Both the position numbers and the translations under genes were made by a program. A stretch of 23,475 nt of DNA from Spirochaetaceae bacterium UBA1306 (GTDB lineage Bacteria; Spirochaetota; Spirochaetia; Treponematales; Rectinemataceae). Within the stretch, counting starts at the first letter, position 1. Each line of letters opens with the position of its first letter. The stretch spans positions 1 through 23,475 of the forward strand of contig DBTW01000194.1 in NCBI GenBank assembly GCA_002307245.1, in the 5' to 3' direction. Under the pieces are notes generated by a model that was not told where the DNA came from, did no database searches, and was given only the letters and a program-made list of their open reading frames with translations. Below, piece after piece: positions 22,558 to 23,475 of this stretch.

Positions 22558-23475
22558 GCCTGAGCCTGCCTTCGCCGATCCGCGCGCGGCTGCGCGAGGC
22601 CGAGTCCTTCTATAGGGGAGTGAGGCCCTGGCTCCTCCTGCGCGGCGAGGACTCGGTCCTCATCGTGCCCCCCAACCGCGTCTATAAGCTCGGCGGCTCG
22701 GCCCTCGGCCTCCTGTCCTGGCTCGACGGCGGCGGCCGCCTCCTCGATACGCCCGGCCTCGACGGCCGGCGGGCCGGCGAGCTTTTGTCCTTCTTCGAGG
22801 AGCTGCGCGCCGCCTACGAGGGGCGCGCGCCCACGCCCGGCTTCGAGCGCACGCCCTACGACTTCGACTTCACGCGCCTGCCCGTCCTCGGGGAGGCGGC
22901 GCTCACCTATCGCTGCAACGAGCGCTGCCTCTTCTGCTACGCCGGCTGCGGCGAAAGCTGCGGCGCCCCGCCCCTGCGCGGCACCGGTCCCTCGCGCGCG
23001 GACGCGGCCTCCGCCGACACCTCCGGGGAGCTTTCCACCGAGGCCTGGAAGGCCGTCATCCGCTCGTTCAAGGAAGAGGCCAAGATCCCCTTCTTCTCCT
23101 TCACGGGAGGGGAGCCCCTGCTCCGGCCCGACCTCGAGGAGCTCGCCTCCTACGCGGTCGGCCTGGGGCTGCGCGTCAACCTCATCACCAACGGAAGCCT
23201 CGCGAGCCCCGAGCGGGCGCGCTCGCTGAAGGCGGCGGGCATAGACAGCGCGCAGCTCAGCCTCGAGAGCCCCGACGCGGCCGTCCACGACGCGCTCTGC
23301 GGCGCGCCGGGCTCCTGGGAGCGGAGGATGGCCGGGCTGCGCGCCCTGCGCGACGCTGGCGTCTCGGTGCAGACCAACAGCACGCTCACGGCGCTCAACC
23401 GCGACAGCCTGCCGCGCCTGCCCGCCTTCCTGGCCGGCCAGGGCGTGAGCCGCTTCTCGATGAACCTCTTCATCC
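22554..23475 (+). CDS. Radical SAM protein with PqqD-like N-terminal domain (partial, C-terminus beyond window)
   Basis: The 307 visible residues begin at TTG 22554, which overlaps the stop of the repeat-protein gene and has GGAGGGG 4 nt upstream. No ATG occurs near the 5' end. Residues about 20-85 (VRPWLLLRGEDSVLIVPPNR, then VYKLGGSALGLLSWLDGG) resemble PqqD, the peptide-recognition fold of many RiPP systems. The radical SAM core follows, with the [4Fe-4S] motif C121-NER-C125-LF-C128, GGEP at 185-188 and LITNGS. An unusual insert just after the motif contains two more cysteines (C132, C136) and a disordered stretch. Any SPASM or second Fe-S domain would lie outside the window. I infer that it modifies the Cys-rich tail encoded upstream. 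Confidence 0.88.
   Translation, partial: MSLSLPSPIRARLREAESFYRGVRPWLLLRGEDSVLIVPPNRVYKLGGSALGLLSWLDGGGRLLDTPGLDGRRAGELLSFFEELRAAYEGRAPTPGFERTPYDFDFTRLPVLGEAALTYRCNERCLFCYAGCGESCGAPPLRGTGPSRADAASADTSGELSTEAWKAVIRSFKEEAKIPFFSFTGGEPLLRPDLEELASYAVGLGLRVNLITNGSLASPERARSLKAAGIDSAQLSLESPDAAVHDALCGAPGSWERRMAGLRALRDAGVSVQTNSTLTALNRDSLPRLPAFLAGQGVSRFSMNLFI

Overview
The window is GC-rich, densely packed bacterial chromosome. Several features suggest an anaerobic or fermentative bacterium, possibly a high-GC spirochaete: a soluble [FeFe]-hydrogenase/chemoreceptor fusion, a sugar importer with a GH127 enzyme, and an IS1-like zinc-finger transposase of a kind I associate with Treponema relatives. This assignment is inference from gene content only; there is no rRNA or other marker in the window.

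Layout. (1) 1-2426, minus strand: an ABC export-type operon, with a LolD/MacB-like ATPase and two FtsX-type permeases, the second cut by the window edge. (2) 2697-4798, plus strand: a divergent OmpR-type response regulator and its histidine kinase. (3) 4803-6310: a complete insertion sequence with 11-bp terminal inverted repeats, a TAATTA target duplication and an apparently intact transposase. It sits between two convergent genes that would otherwise be only 7 bp apart. (4) 6308-12693: a carbohydrate locus, probably for L-arabinose-containing oligosaccharides. It has two permeases, a periplasmic binding protein, an AraC regulator (best start a CTG codon) and a divergent GH127 enzyme. No ATPase is encoded here. 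A 20-bp motif shared by the binding-protein and GH127 promoters may be the AraC operator. (5) 12794-14617: a cytoplasmic sensory-type [FeFe]-hydrogenase domain fused to a chemoreceptor signalling tip. (6) 14628-15866: a PLP aminotransferase on the minus strand. (7) 15867-16302: an AT-rich gene-free stretch holding a solo copy of the IS end and a REP-like hairpin, probably an IS scar. (8) 16303-19192: ychF and a Kef-type antiporter, overlapping tail to tail. (9) 19323-20021: an Old Yellow Enzyme gene remnant and a family 6-like uracil/hypoxanthine-DNA glycosylase, followed by a 130-bp cluster of hairpins. (10) 20195-23475: a translationally coupled three-gene operon. It encodes a small membrane protein, a DUF2207-like membrane protein whose C-terminus is a run of Cys-His-Ser-Ala tetrads, and a radical SAM protein with a PqqD-like N-terminal domain, cut by the window edge.

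The last operon is the best candidate for an undescribed system. The PqqD-like plus radical SAM architecture is typical of peptide-modifying enzymes, and the adjacent protein offers a repetitive Cys tail predicted to face the cytoplasm. I infer that the tail is the modification substrate. Other notable points are the probable loss of catalytic proton transfer in the hydrogenase domain, several candidate leaderless promoters with a fixed 7-nt gap between the -10 box and ATG, and several families of palindromic intergenic repeats.
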